From the NCBI GenBank assembly GCA_948567375.1, contig CAOYZS010000005.1, forward strand, positions 992,001 to 1,056,000: a stretch of DNA of 64,000 bases, given 5' to 3'. Positions within the stretch are counted from its first letter, which is position 1. Each line of letters starts with the position of its first letter. Shown here piece by piece: positions 51,966 to 63,717 of this stretch. Position numbers and translations under genes: made by a program. The notes under the pieces are model-generated. The model was not told the DNA's origin and made no database searches. It worked only from the letters and a program-made list of their open reading frames with translations. The DNA comes from Lunularia cruciata (Eukaryota > Streptophyta > Marchantiopsida > Lunulariales > Lunulariaceae).

Positions 51966-54493
51966 CCACTACCTTCCATCATTGCTCCTACCAAATCTGA
52001 CTCCACATTATGAACTATCTTCTCCTTACTTTGCTCTACTTCCAATTTGTTCCAATACATTGTCAACTTTGTCCTCAAATTCAGCCTTCAATGCCTACTT
52101 CTCTTCCACATACTAGACCAGTTGACCTTCAACACTTCTCATCAACCCTCACAATTGATCTTCCTCTCAATGTCTATCTGCTAGCTCTTATTGCTAGGCT
52201 TGATCCTACTATGCTTTGCTCTTTTAGACTCTCCACCTCTTGCTCCATTACTACAGCAATTTCCTTTGAGTGTATAACTTCTACTCTTGAGTCAGCAACT
52301 TCTTGCTTCATCTTCTCACCCAATGCCTTCTACTCCTTTATTTCTTCATTGTACTTCATAAAGTTCTCTTGCAAGTTATCAAGGGTTTTCTTCCAAAGAA
52401 TTGCTTCAGCCTGAAGTTTTTGGCTTCCTTCTCTCCTTGGGTTAGCTTACTTTGCAACTCCAAGGTCTCTTCACTCTAGTGCCTTACTACTTCCAACTCA
52501 TCTTTCACTCCAAAATGATCCTTCTTCAACTCTTCCTTCTTCCTTTGTAGCTGCACCAACAAAGGACACATAATCTTTGATAGATACTTGACTCTGATGT
52601 GTCTTCCTTCATCATCTCCCGCATCTTCATGTTGGGTGGGTGCTTCTTTGGTTGGTGCTTTGTACCTTCAGTGTTACACCATCCAAGCTTGCTTCTTTCT
52701 CTTTGACTTTGCTCGGACCTGCAATTACAACCTGAGCACTTCATTTCGATCTTACTAACCTTTGAAATACCAAGCTAGCCTCTCTTGCTTGGTCATCTTC
52801 TAACTCAACGGCAAGGAACTCTAAACAAGGCTCATCTCCTTCCTTCATTTGTTCAATTACCTCGTGGAACTCCCGCTCTTCCTCTGCAACAACCTCTTTA
52901 CCCAATTGCTGAACCTCGGGCTCTCCCTCACTCTTGCTACTAGGCTCTCCACTCTACAATGTGAACTCTTCTTCTGCTCTCGAGTCTTCCTCCATCAACT
53001 CTATTTCTCCTTCTGATTCTTCCTCCAAGGATGGTTCCTTTACTTCTATTGATGCTGACTTTGGATTCAGTCCTTTTATCTTCTATGGCTGTATTGGTGT
53101 GATTCTTCCCTTGGATCTACTTTACTTATTGGCATGGGGATGTCCATAAACACTATCCTCCCCTTCCCACTCTTGAGGTAGTAGTCATTGCCTTCTCAAA
53201 CCCGATTGATATATTACTGCTCATTTCCATCAGCTTCTCTATGTAAGTCAGGGTGAAAGTGGGACACCATCCATCCTCTCTCCTCCAAGCTAAGTAAATT
53301 TAGTCTGCAGTAGAAGTGAGCTGCAAAGGGCACAAAGTAGTGGGGTGGCAAATCCATTCTCCAATTGGTAATCATCTACCCAACATATTGGTGCAAACAC
53401 TTTGCCCAATCTACCACTCTCTTGCAAACATATGGTGGAAGAACATCATTTGCTGCATCGTTACATATGTGGTTTGATTTGGCTTCAACATTGCTATAAT
53501 TGTGCTAAAAATCCCTCTTTGTATTGGGTCCTTATAACTATCCACCTTGTACCCGTTCTTGGTGCAAGGTCTACTGAAAGAATTCTTCACCTCAGCAATT
53601 TCTTTTGAAGATTCACACTTCCTATAGAAGGTGACTTCCTCTTCTTCTCTTGATTCTCTCCCCAGGACTAATCTCCAATCCAACTCAGTCCATCAAGCTA
53701 GATTTCCTCTCTTCCCTTCATGCTTGGGCTTGTCTCTAAAATTACAGCCAACAATTTCTGCCATAAAACCTAGAAAGCTCAAATTCCAGTTCCAGGCCAG
53801 AAATGGAATGCAAAGACTATTCAAGACTTTGATCCTTGCTTACATCTAATTAGAAAATTGCAAGACCCCTCACCACACTCTACTTATTCTTTTGGGGCCA
53901 TTGTGTGCTTCCTCACTCTCAATCTTTGAAAGATCAAAACCCTCCCCAAAACTTGAGATGCTAAGTCCTTGGAGACAACTATTGAGAGGCCTAGGATATT
54001 TTTGTGACATTTTAGAATGCCCATGATGACATCTTACTTTTAAAGTCTTTTGCTAATCCATCAGTCTTTAGTCAATCTTTTGTTGACACGACAATTCTGC
54101 ATGTCTATTTTCTATCACTCTTAATGTCTTCTTGATCCCAAGGTTGTCACTTTCTTTACAAGGTCGAAACAACAGAGGAATTTTAATGAGTCAACACCGC
54201 GGAGGTGGGCATAAGCGGCTTTATCAAAAAATTGAGTACTTTCTTGATTTCTAAACCTAAGGAAACATTATTATAGGTTTTTTGGATCATGTTTCACATC
54301 CCAATACAAAGTCCTCTACCTTTGGCTTCATACTTCCATCCATCCATGTCCTTTTGACTCTGACCTAAGGTTGATTTTAAGTTTATGTCAAATACATAAT
54401 TCTTCTTGTTTCTTCCCCATTTAGCCTTCCTTCACCTTTAACAATAAACTTCTTCTTTAAAAATCATTAAAAAAAAAAAATGTGGGTAATACA
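51966..54493 (-). mobile_element. L11: 3' LTR of E11 (-), truncated
   Basis: On the - strand the LTR starts TGTATTACCCACA at 54493, next to a polypurine tract and integrase. The leader 53850-54493 is non-coding and includes an A-rich run at 54468-54480 (T-rich on the coding strand) and a decayed ACTTTAAAA where other copies have the ORF TATA-like box. The U3 ORF follows down to the break at about 51966. The R/U5 part is missing. Confidence 0.85.
51974..53850 (-). pseudogene. U3 coiled-coil ORF of L11, N-terminal to mid coil
   Basis: - strand. The open piece 53411-53683 has MDWRLVLGRESREEEEVTFY, KNGYKVDSYKDPIQRG and TTYVTMQQMMFFHHMFARE. It is preceded by the AWNWN region near 53800 and followed by the hinge (about 53000) and a coil with many stops. 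It is closest to L7 and L14. It breaks off in the coil at the join with E9 RNase H. Confidence 0.72.
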
Positions 54494-54507
54494 TAACCCC
54501 TCCCTCA
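54494..54507 (-). other. Polypurine tract of E11
   Basis: On the - strand GAGGGAGGGGTTA directly precedes the LTR start at 54493. It is almost the same as in E10. Confidence 0.82.
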
Positions 54508-55556
54508 AATGTGAGCATCCCCACAAATATCGGCTTTGGAGTTTTTATACAAGTTTGATTCCATGGTCCAATATTTTCTAACTCACCCACTCAAGTGGCA
54601 AAGGGATTGCCCTCTAAGTCTGCAAGTTGAATAGAACCATTTTCATAAATGTGCATTGCAAGGTATGGCCCCATCCACCTTAAGTGCAGTTTGCCTAGAA
54701 AAAATATTTGGCAATTGACATATAACAACACCAAATTGCCTTCCTGAATAGCAATACGCTTGATTCTCTTATCATGCCTGAATTTCCATTGAGCTTGTAC
54801 TTTCTTTATGGTTTGCATTGCATTGTCTCTTTCCTCTTCTAACCACATTAGTTGATGGAACTAAAGATCCTAACTTTCTTCCTTTGACAATCATTCCTCA
54901 CAAAGGATTCAATATGATGGTACTTAAATTCAATTGGTAGTATGGGATACAATCCGTATGTTAAGAAATATGGAGTTTATTTGGTGGTAACCTTTTCAGT
55001 GGTTCAATATGCCTACAAAGCTGTAGGTAACTCTGTGTCCCAATTGTAGGCATAGTTGACCGTCACCTTGTTCAAAATTTGGCACAACAACCCATTTGCT
55101 TTCTTTGCTAAGTCATTTGCTTTTGGATTATAAGGAGTTGTCTTCCAATGTTTAATCTAGAACTACTTGCTTAATGCTTCCACCATTGAGTTCAAAAATG
55201 AGTCCCCCAATCACCGACCAATTCTAGAAGACATCTACAACATGAAATGAAATTACAAAAGAAAAATTCTATGACTATTTCCGTATCATCTCTCCGAGTT
55301 GCCTCAACTTCAACCATCTTGGTAGCATAATCAATGCACACCAAGATGTATCTCTTCCTTGTGAATCAGATCATTGGTATAATCAGGCCCACAAAATCAA
55401 TTCCTCATTTCTCAAATGGAGCCAATGGAAAAATTGGTCTCAAAGGCCATTGGAAAGTAGCTGTTCGTTTTTATACTTGTTGACAAGCATCACAACTTTG
55501 GATATGTGCATGAGTGTCCTTGTGCATTGTAGGCCACTAATATCCTATTGAAACTG
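54506..55556 (-). pseudogene. pol: Integrase of E11
   Basis: - strand. The C-terminal GPY module is open at 54591-54848 (HDKRIKRIAIQEGNLVLLYV, LHLRWMGPYLAM). Core motifs are seen further right in changing frames (LVCIDYATKMVEV near 55330, VGDWGTHF near 55200, KANDLAKKANGLL near 55090, where the catalytic Glu codon region is altered). It breaks off at about 55556 in GYWWP, where the RNase H end follows directly, so the zinc domain and linker are deleted. Confidence 0.8.
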
Positions 55557-55885
55557 GTCAACAACCTCCAAGTCTTGGTCTTGAGTTTCCAACCTGCATA
55601 AGAAGTTTTCATTTGAATGTGAAGCTCCCTTCCTTACTTGTATAGTGTATGTGAATTCTTGTAACAGCAAGATCCACCTTGCAATTTGCCCATACAAATC
55701 TGCCTTCTTTGCCAAAATGTTGTAAAGCATAATGGTCCACATAGAAGACAAACTTGCATCCCAACAAGTAATGGCAAAACTTCTTGTAGGCATACACCAT
55801 TCCCAAGACTTCTCTTTCAATCATCAAATAATTCTTTTTTGCAGTTGAAAGTTGCGGGTTGGCATAGTAAATTAGATAGTCTTTC
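55557..55885 (-). pseudogene. pol: RNase H C-terminal half of E11
   Basis: - strand. KKDYLIYYANPQLSTAKKNY, YAYKKFCHYLLGCKFVFYVD, WILLLQEFTYTIQVRKGASH, then HSNENFLCRLETQDQDLEVV. The Asp expected in the last motif is Asn or Glu here. The RT that should lie to the right is deleted; protease-side sequence begins at about 55886. Confidence 0.8.
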
Positions 55886-56912
55886 TTCAAGATGTTGATG
55901 ATTGTCTCAACATTGGGGTTGATGATTGCTTCAACATGATTGACTCAGCTTAACCCAAGTTGAATAACACTAAAACCCCTCCCTCCAAAAAAATTTCACC
56001 CAAGGTGATGTCATATGGGACTTCATCTTTGACTTCCACCTTGTAGCACTCCAAGTAATTGGACTTCTTCTTCAAAGTCTATGGAAGACAAAGACAATGG
56101 ATCTTTAGATTCATCTTTGTCTTTTGATGAAGTTGTTTTCTCCAGGTGGGGAACCTTTGTCCAACTCACAATCAGCAGCTTCTGGTCTTTGGGTGAGATG
56201 TCCTTAAACCTCACTTCTACTGGTCCCAATCCACAACAACTTGAGTATTGTAAAACCAGGGTCTTTTGATCAAAAGTGGGTACCTACTTTTGGTCACTAG
56301 TCTCAACAAAATGTAATTCAACTTGAAGGGCACTCCTCTAATGATTGTAGTTATATTTGACAACATGCCCAATGGTTATCTCCTAGTTTGGTCTACAAAC
56401 TTCAAAATTTGGGGTGTAGGCTCAAAACTATGGTATGCAAATAATATATGGTGTTCTTTGTCATGACATTTACACCAGACTATCAATGGAATTGACATAA
56501 TCATGCAATTGGAAATCTCCTCATCCACTTTGGGAGATCCCAAATCTTCTTGATCAATATGATAGATGGCTGGCAAACCTTTCTTGGTCATCACTCTTAC
56601 TTTCTTAAGAGCTAAACTCAGCTGCTTCTTGGTCAGCTTATGGTCTTCCCACAATTGCTTGAATGTGACATTAGCATTCATGGATGCCAAGGCTACCACA
56701 ATATTGTACTGGTGTACTCCTCCCAACTTCACTTTTTTCACCTTTGACTTTGGGTTAGATGTCTCTCCGCATTCAAATTGGATTTTAAGGCGTTTCATGA
56801 TGATGACCAAAGTACCAATAGTCTTGACCCTAGGTGCTTTTGGTTTACCCACCTTGGCTTGAATCAGATTCTTGACTTCAGATCTGATTTCAGCCAAAAA
56901 TACTACAAGCTT
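55886..56912 (-). pseudogene. pol: Protease, spacer and Gag C-terminus of E11
   Basis: - strand. The spacer (DKDESKDPLSLSSIDFEEEV) lies near 56090. The protease region is at about 56230-56530, where the DLGS motif is lost to a small deletion (SIPLIVWCKCHD), then LKFVDQTRR. Gag C-terminus (FLAEIRSEVKNLIQAKVGKP, TFKQLWEDHKLTKKQLSLAL) is open at 56376-56912. It is cut at 56912/56913 by the exact end of LTR L12. Confidence 0.8.
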
Positions 56913-58217
56913 TGTGACAACCCAAAAAGTATCACTTTTGCAATAATCAGTAAGTAAAAGTTTGTTCCCATAGAGATATGAGTCAAAAATGGTCAAATAC
57001 AAAGTGAATAGTAACAATGTAGTTCTTCTTGGTTGTGTCTTTAATCTCTCAGGTAGAAACCACACCCAAAAGAAAAAAACAAGCACTAATTTGTAGTCTT
57101 GTCAAAAATTAACACTCCATAATCACAATATCATCAAATCTTTCCAAACCAACTTTGATTGTGATGATTCAGATTCTTCCAAAGAAGGCGACTTCACTAC
57201 AAATTTACTTTGCCACAGAATTGTGTTCCGCCTTTCACCCTCCACTGAAGGCACAACTTCCTTGATCAAAATTGCTTTGCATCAACCTTATACTGTGCCA
57301 CCAATGCAGAATACTACCAACACTACAATTCTTCATGGATCTGTCAAGGCATTGCTTTGATTGCTATCCACTCAAGATCAAACATACAAGATGCAATCAA
57401 AACTATGAAATCCAGCATCCAACAATCTATTTGCACTTCAAAATTCTCCCAACACTCACAAACACAAACAAGATTGGTACTTAGAATTAAGCTAAAATGA
57501 CAAGCACTAAGTTATAGCACTTCACTTTACTCAACTTCAAAAATACAAATACTAACCAACAACACATTACAAATGCCTCCTTTAAATAGGCTGAACACTT
57601 CGATAGTTACCTAATTCATATCCTATTTCCTAACAATCTCCAAATCCAAATTGGCAACCCACTCTTCATATTTATCAATTTAAATCTCAAATTGATTATG
57701 AATCCAATCCAATGTCTACCTCTTCCTCTTCTACTAAACCTGATGTAACTTCCTTTGCTTCTTCTACTTTGGCTCTATCAACTTCTCATCTTCTGCTATT
57801 TCTCTAATCTGTTCAATCTGAACTACAATTGACCTCATGGGTCTTCTATCTATCTCCTTATCTTCCAACCCACTTCCTTCTAATGTCTCAAAAAACTCAT
57901 CCAAAGACATTTGCACTCCTACCTCTCTTACCTTGGGCTCCTAACTTCACATTACTTTGAATCTACTTTAACTTGGATTTCACTAAATCTAATCTAAGAT
58001 AAACATTGTCTCCTACTTCACTAATTTTCCTATCTACTCTATCTCTCAAGAAAATTAGAAGATTGTTCAGATCCATGTCCTTTGGTTTCTCATCCTCATC
58101 TCTTGCACCAACAATTTTAACTTGTATAGGCGTACTTCTTCTACCTTCACTTTGGCTTTGGCTTTAAGCATCACATTGAGTTTCTTTACTACTCTTCCTA
58201 CTTGCTCCGATGTTTGA
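56913..58217 (-). mobile_element. L12: LTR (-) inserted in E11 gag, truncated
   Basis: On the - strand its end is TTGGGTTGTCACA at 56913. The exact terminus in the middle of Gag codons, with no primer site beside it, points to an insertion into E11 rather than an E11 LTR. R/U5 tail 56913-57700, then decayed U3 ORF tail and coil (LHELKLLV-type block near 58110) to about 58217. There it meets + strand U3 ORF of L13 head to head. The LTR start and left duplication partner are lost. Confidence 0.78.
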
Positions 58218-58506
58218 CCGCATGGAAGGAGGTGACAAGCCGTGTTTGGAGTAATTGGTAGTTGAGTTCAGAGATGAACAAGTAGGAGAGGTTGGCTTGG
58301 TATTTCCAAGAGCAGCAAGATCAAAGAGAAGTACTCAAGTTGTAGCTGCAAGACCAAGCAAACTTGAAGACAAAGAGGAGAGCTTGGATGACAAAAAATT
58401 GAAGATACAAAGATAAGGTCTTTAAGATAAGGCACCAGCCAAAGAAGCACCTACCAAAAACAAAGACATCAGAGATGATGAAGGAAGATACATTGGAGTC
58501 GAGTAT
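58218..58506 (+). pseudogene. U3 ORF hinge fragment of L13, left of L14
   Basis: + strand sequence matching the hinge and basic patch of L14 (on its - strand at 60384-60660), in several frames with stops. It continues at 62238 after solo LTR L14. Both outer parts of L13 are missing, so only about 1 kb of this LTR is left. Confidence 0.75.
58502..58506. repeat. Target-site duplication of solo LTR L14
   Basis: AGTAT at 58502-58506 faces AGTAC at 62233-62237 (one mismatch). The host + strand ORF reads across the site. Confidence 0.82.
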
Positions 58507-61500
58507 TGTGACAATGCGGCAAGTATCACTTTTGTGGATACAAGATAGTGTATCCCACAAAGATATGAGTCAAAAATGGTCAAATACAAATTAAACAATA
58601 GCACTTCAATTCTTTAGTGTTTCTTTAGCCTCTCATGTAGAAACTACACCCAAGAATAGAGTAAAAGCATTGATTTGCAATCTTGTCACAAATTAACACC
58701 CCTAATCACAACTCCATCAAATCTTTCTAAATATTCTTGATTGTGATGATTCAAAGAAGGCTACTTCACTACAAAATGATCTCTCCTCAGAATTGTGTTC
58801 CACCTTTCCACTAAAGGCACAACTTCCTCAATCAAAATTGTTCACATCGACCCCGTATTGCACTCACCAATGCAACATACTACCAACACTACAATTCCTC
58901 ATGGATCTATCAACGCATTGCTTTGATTGCTATCCACTCAAGATCAAATACACAATAGAATCAAAACTGCAGAATCCAACATCCAACAATCTAACTTGCA
59001 TTTACAATTCTCCAAACACTCATAAACACACACAAGGATGATACTTGGAATTAAGCTTAAACAGCAAGCATTGAGTTACAACACTTTGCTTTACTCAACT
59101 TTGAAAATATAAATACTGACAACATAACACTGCAAAAGCTTCCTTTATATAGGCTAAAGACTTGATCGTTACTAAGAAAAATACCATTCTACAACAACTT
59201 TACCAACTTGTAGATCCAAAATGACAAACCACTTCTTCATATGTGCCTCTTCAAATCTCCAATCTATTTCTAAGCCAATTTGATGTCAACCTCAACTTTG
59301 GCTTCCAAGCCTTATGTTACTACAATCAATTCCCCTTCTTTGGGTCTCTTTAATACTACTCCTACATCTTCTATTTCTACTATTTCTTCACTCTAAACTA
59401 CAATTACAAACATGGGTAATCTATCTACTTCTTTATCAACTAACCCACTCTCTTCTAATATCTCAAGCAACTCAGCCAACGACACTTGAAATCCTACTTC
59501 TGTGACTTTGGAATTTGTATCTGCTTCATCCCACCATGAAATCTATCTAAATCTCATCTAGCAAAATCTAATCTGAGACAGACAATGCCTCCTACCTCTA
59601 ACATCTATCTACCCTATCTCTTAGGCAAATCAAAAGATTATTCAACCTTGCATCTTCTGCTTTCCTCGTTCTTGTTTCCTGCACCAATAACTTCAACTCA
59701 TGCAACCTCCACCTCTTCTAATTTACCCTTTGCTTCAGTATTTAGCATCACTCTCAAATTCTTCATGACCGCTCCTACTGCATCCAACTCCACACTTGGA
59801 ACTTCTCCTTACTTCTCTCCACTTCCAATTTGTTCCAATACATCATCAACTCATCCTCAAATTCAGCCTTCAATGTCTCCTTCTCTTGCCCATATTGGAC
59901 TAATTGATCTTCTATCCTTGGAGCAACTCCCACAATCATTCTTCCGCCCAATGACATTTTATCAATTCTTGTTGCTAGGCTTACTCCTTCTATATTGTGC
60001 ACTTCTCCAAACTTTTAACTCTTGCTCCATCACTGCTTTAATCACCTTTGAGTGTATGAAATCAACCCAAACATCAGAAACTTCATGCTTCATTTTCTTG
60101 ACCAACACCTTTTGCTCCTTCAATTCACTACACTTCACAAAGTTCTCCTACAAGGCATCTGAGCTTTTCCTCTAAAGAACTGCTTCAGCCCAAAGTTATT
60201 TGGCTTCCTTCTCTCCGCAGGTTAGTTTACTCCTTAACTCTAAGGTCTCTTCACTCCATATTTTTTCTACATCCAACTCATCCCTCACTTTTGGATGATG
60301 GCTCTCAACTTGCTTTTTTTGCTGCAAAGTGCCAGCAAAGGACAAATGATCTTCAATAGATACTTGACTCTACCAGATCTTCCTTAATCATCTCCAATGT
60401 CTTTGTCTTTGCTAGGTGTTTCTTTGGCTAGTGCCTTACCTTGAAGACGTGATCTTTGTATCTTCAGTGTCTTGCCCTCCAAGCTCTCTTCTTTGTTTTC
60501 AGCTTTGCTCAATCTGGCAATGACCACTTGAGTGGTTCTCTTTGTTCTTGCTGCCCTTGGAAATACCAAGGCACCTTCTCCTGATTTTTCATCTTCTAGC
60601 TCCTTTTTTGGCAACTCTAGATACAGCTTGTCTCCACCTTCCAAGTAGTTGATCCCCTCATGAAACTCCCGCTCTTCTTCTCCAACAATCCCCTCTCTTG
60701 ATTGTCGAACTTTGGCCTCTTGTTCATTGCCACTGCTTGTCTCTTTGCTTTATAGTATAGATTCTTCTTTTGCTCCCAAGGCTTCTCCCTTTGACTCCAT
60801 TTCTCCTTCCGATTCTTCCTCTGAAGTCAATTCCTTCACTTCTGCCGGTGTGGCCTTTGGATTTAGTCTTCATCTCTTATGAGGCTGCACTAGCATAATT
60901 TGTCCTTTGGGTCTACTTCTCTTCTTTTGTATGGGGATGTGCACCACCACTATCTTCTCCTTTTTGCTCTTCAGATAATAATCATCTCCTTCACAAACCT
61001 ACTCAATGTAGTATTGTTCATCCTCATTTGCTTCTCTTCATAAATTGGGGTGAAAATAGGACACCATCTATTCTCTCTCCTCCAAGCTAAGTAGGTTTAG
61101 CCCAAAGTAAAAGTGGGTTGCAATGGGTAAGAAGTAGTGGGACAGCATATCCATTCTCCAACTGGTGATCATCTGCCCAACTTGGTGCAAACACCTTGCC
61201 TAGTCCACCACCTCTCTTGCAAACATCTAGTGAAAGAAGATTGCTTGCTGCATCATTACATAGGTGGTTTGCTCTGGCTTGAACATAGCCATCATCATGC
61301 TCACAATCCCTCTTTGTACTAGATCCTTGTAGCTGGCAACTTGAACCTGTTCTTGGTGTGAGGTTGATTAAAAGAATTACTCACCTCGGCAGTTTCTTTC
61401 AAACCATGATACTTTCAATAGAAGGTGATGCCTCCTACCTGTTTTTCTTCTCTTCCTAGGACTAACCTCCAATCCAACTCAATCCATTGAGCCAGATTTC

Positions 61501-62232
61501 CTCTCTTCCCTTTATGCTTGGGCCCGTTCTTGCAATTGTTGAAAGTAGTTTCTGTCATGAACCATGGAAAGCTCAAATTCCAGTTTTAGGCCATAAATGT
61601 GAATCAAAGTCTGGACTAGACTTAGTCCTTCCCATTATGTTTAATTGATGAATTGCAAGACCTCGCACCACACTCTACTTATTTCCTTTGGAGCCATTAT
61701 GGGGCTTCCTCACTCTTTGCTTATGAAAGATCAAACCCGAGGCTCTAACCCACTCCTCTTGCAAATGCACAATTTGTATTCCTTTGGGATAACTCTGAAT
61801 AGGAACAAATACCTTCTAGGCATTGCAATGCTTCCTTGTCAAAATCTCAAATTTATAGTCTTTTGCTGATTGGTCATTCTTCAATCCATTTACCCACCAA
61901 TTGTATGGGTTGGTTTCCTATCACTTTCAAGATCATCTTGGTCTTGAGGTAGTCACTTTCTTCCCATGTACTTTCTTTATTGGCTGAACCCAAGGAAAAG
62001 TTGTTACAGGTTCTTTGGATCAGGTTTCATTACCCAATGCAAAGTCCTTCATCTTTGGCTTCATAAGTTTGTCTATCTGACTTGAGTCCTTCCAACTTTG
62101 ACCCAAGGTCAACTTAATGTTTATGCCAAACACACACTTCTTTGTGTCTCTTCCTTATTTAGCCCTCCTTTGGCTTTACCAATGCACTTCTTCTTTAAAA
62201 CTTGTAAAAAATTGAAAAATGTGAGTACCATA
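58507..62232 (-). mobile_element. L14: giant solo LTR (3.73 kb, -)
   Basis: On the - strand it starts TATGGTACTCACA at 62232 (mutated) and ends CGCATTGTCACA at 58507. Leader from 62232 to about 61830, with a TATAAAT at plus 61851-61857 where other copies have the ORF TATA-like box. U3 ORF to about 59270, TATATAAAG on the - strand (plus 59143-59151), R/U5 tail to 58507. It is CpG-poor with many stops, so it is old. It is the fourth long solo LTR in the window. Confidence 0.9.
59270..61820 (-). pseudogene. U3 coiled-coil ORF of L14, decayed
   Basis: - strand. N-terminal region near 61600-61000 (HFYFGLNLL-like and AWNWN-like segments in broken frames), hinge open at 60384-60644 (ELEDEKSGEGALVFPRAART, KIQRSRLQGKALAKE), then the coil from 60300 to about 59700, including a run with EKETLKAEFEDELMMYWNKL near 59850. 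The tail ends VDIKLA at about 59280. Many stops. Confidence 0.72.
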
Positions 62233-62237
62233 AGTAC

Positions 62238-62937
62238 CTATCAAAGATCATTTGTCCTTTGTTGGTGCATCTACAATAGAAGAAAGTGGAGCTGAAGAGG
62301 AATCATTTGAGACTGAAGGATGAGTTGGAAATAGTAAAGAAATGGAGTGAGGAAACCTTGGAGTTAAGGAGTAGGCTAACTCAAGGAGAGAAGGAAGGAG
62401 AAGAACTTTGGGCTAAAGCAATTATTTGGAGGAAAAGCTTTGATACCTTGTAGGAGAACTTTGTAAAGTGCAATGAAGAATTGAAGGAGCAAAAAGCATT
62501 GGTCAAGAAGATGAAATGTGAAGTTGCTAATGCTTGGGTAAAGGTCATAATCTTGAAGGCAATTGCGGCAATAATGGAGCAAGAGTTGGAGAGTCTGAAG
62601 AAGAGTGTAGCAGAGAAGGATCAAGCCTGGCAACAAGAGTTGACAAAATGTAATTGGGAAAAGGAACAATTGGGAGGCTACTTCAAGGGGTCAAAGATCA
62701 ACTAGTCTTGTATGTGCAAGAGAAGGAGGCACTGAAGGCTAAATTAGAGGATGAGTTGAAAATGTACCAAAATGAATTGGAAGTAGAAAGAAGTAAGGAG
62801 AAGGTAGTTTTTAGTGTGGAGTTGGATGCAATAGGAACAGTCATGAAGAAGTTGAAAGCAATGCTAAGTATTGAAGCTGAGGTTAAATTAGAAGAAGCAA
62901 GGATGCACGAGTTGAAGTTGTTGGTGCAAGAGATAGC
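62238..62937 (+). pseudogene. U3 coiled-coil ORF of L13, coil part
   Basis: + strand. The coil is open in two pieces: 62481-62705 (EQELESLKKSVAEKDQAWQQ) and, one frame on, from 62654 (EKEALKAKLEDELKMYQNEL, KAMLSIEAEVKLEEARMHEL). It reaches the conserved HELKLLVQE block and then changes at about 62938 to integrase in the same frame. Confidence 0.8.
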
Positions 62938-63157
62938 AAAGTCCTTGCAGTTGGAAGCATGGTGGGAACACTATGCCCTTAAGAACATAATAAAGACAAT
63001 TCTTGCAATAGGGTACTTGTGGCCTATGATGTATAAGAATACACAAGCCCATATCCAAAGTTGTGATGCCTATCAAAGAGCAAAAACCTTTGGCTACTTC
63101 CCAATGGCCTTTGAGACCAATTTTGCCATTGGCCATATTTTAGAAATGGGGAATTGA
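62654..63157 (+). CDS. In-frame fusion of U3 coil with integrase (E13)
   Basis: A 167-codon open frame. Residues 1-~95 are coil, up to RMHELKLLVQEIAK. From there it is the integrase zinc domain (SLQLEAWWEHYALKN, WPMMYKNTQAHIQSCDAYQR). The join at 62938-62950 has TCCTTGCA in common with the intact integrase site. The second Cys of the CxxC pair is Tyr, so zinc binding is lost. It ends after HILEMGN at TGA. Confidence 0.8.
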   Translation: MGKGTIGRLLQGVKDQLVLYVQEKEALKAKLEDELKMYQNELEVERSKEKVVFSVELDAIGTVMKKLKAMLSIEAEVKLEEARMHELKLLVQEIAKSLQLEAWWEHYALKNIIKTILAIGYLWPMMYKNTQAHIQSCDAYQRAKTFGYFPMAFETNFAIGHILEMGN

Positions 63158-63717
63158 TTTTATTGATTTTATCGATTCAACTAGTGACCTAATTCACAAG
63201 GAAGAGATACATCTTGATTTGCACTGATTATGCAACTAAGATGGTTGAAGCTAAAGCAACTTGGTGAGATGATGCAAAAATTGTTGCCAAAATTTTTCTT
63301 TTGAAACATCATTTCCCAATAAAAATGTCCTCTAGAATTGGTTAGTGACCAAAGGTCTCACTTTGTGAACTTAATGTGGAGGCATTACCCAAGTACTTCC
63401 AAATCAAACATCAGAAGATGACTCCTTATAACCCAAAACCAAATGGACCAACAGAGAAGGAAAATGGGTTATTGTGTACAATTTTGAACAAAGTGGCTAT
63501 CAACTATGCCTACGATTGGGATACAAAGCTCCTTGCAGCTTTGTACGTATATATATCCACCAAAAAGATTACAACCAAGCAAAATCTATATTTCTTAACA
63601 TATGGATTGTATCCTATACTACCAATTGAATTTCAAGTACGGTCATATCATATCCTTTGCAAGGAATGATTGTCAAAGAAAGAAAGTTAGGATCTTTGGA
63701 TCCATCAATTAATGTGG
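63158..63717 (+). pseudogene. pol: Integrase core of E13
   Basis: + strand. The core in broken frames (LICTDYATKMVEAKATW near 63220, LVSDQRSHFVN near 63350), then open 63376-63669: KHQKMTPYNPKPNGPTEKEN, INYAYDWDTKLLAAL, ITTKQNLYFLTYGLYPILPI. The catalytic Glu in PTEKEN is kept. It ends at 63717 within the codons for HQLMW, where LTR L15 begins. Confidence 0.82.

Noticed and set aside
54460..54482. Poly(A) run as the tail of a processed transcript or LINE
   Set aside because: It is part of the normal LTR leader, which has a T-rich run right after the TGTGGTACCCACA start in every copy.
2180..63717. Targeted insertion into the U3 ORF
   Set aside because: About six of eleven insertions lie in U3 ORF sequence, but that sequence makes up a large share of the window. 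The five-base duplications share no motif, so chance explains it.
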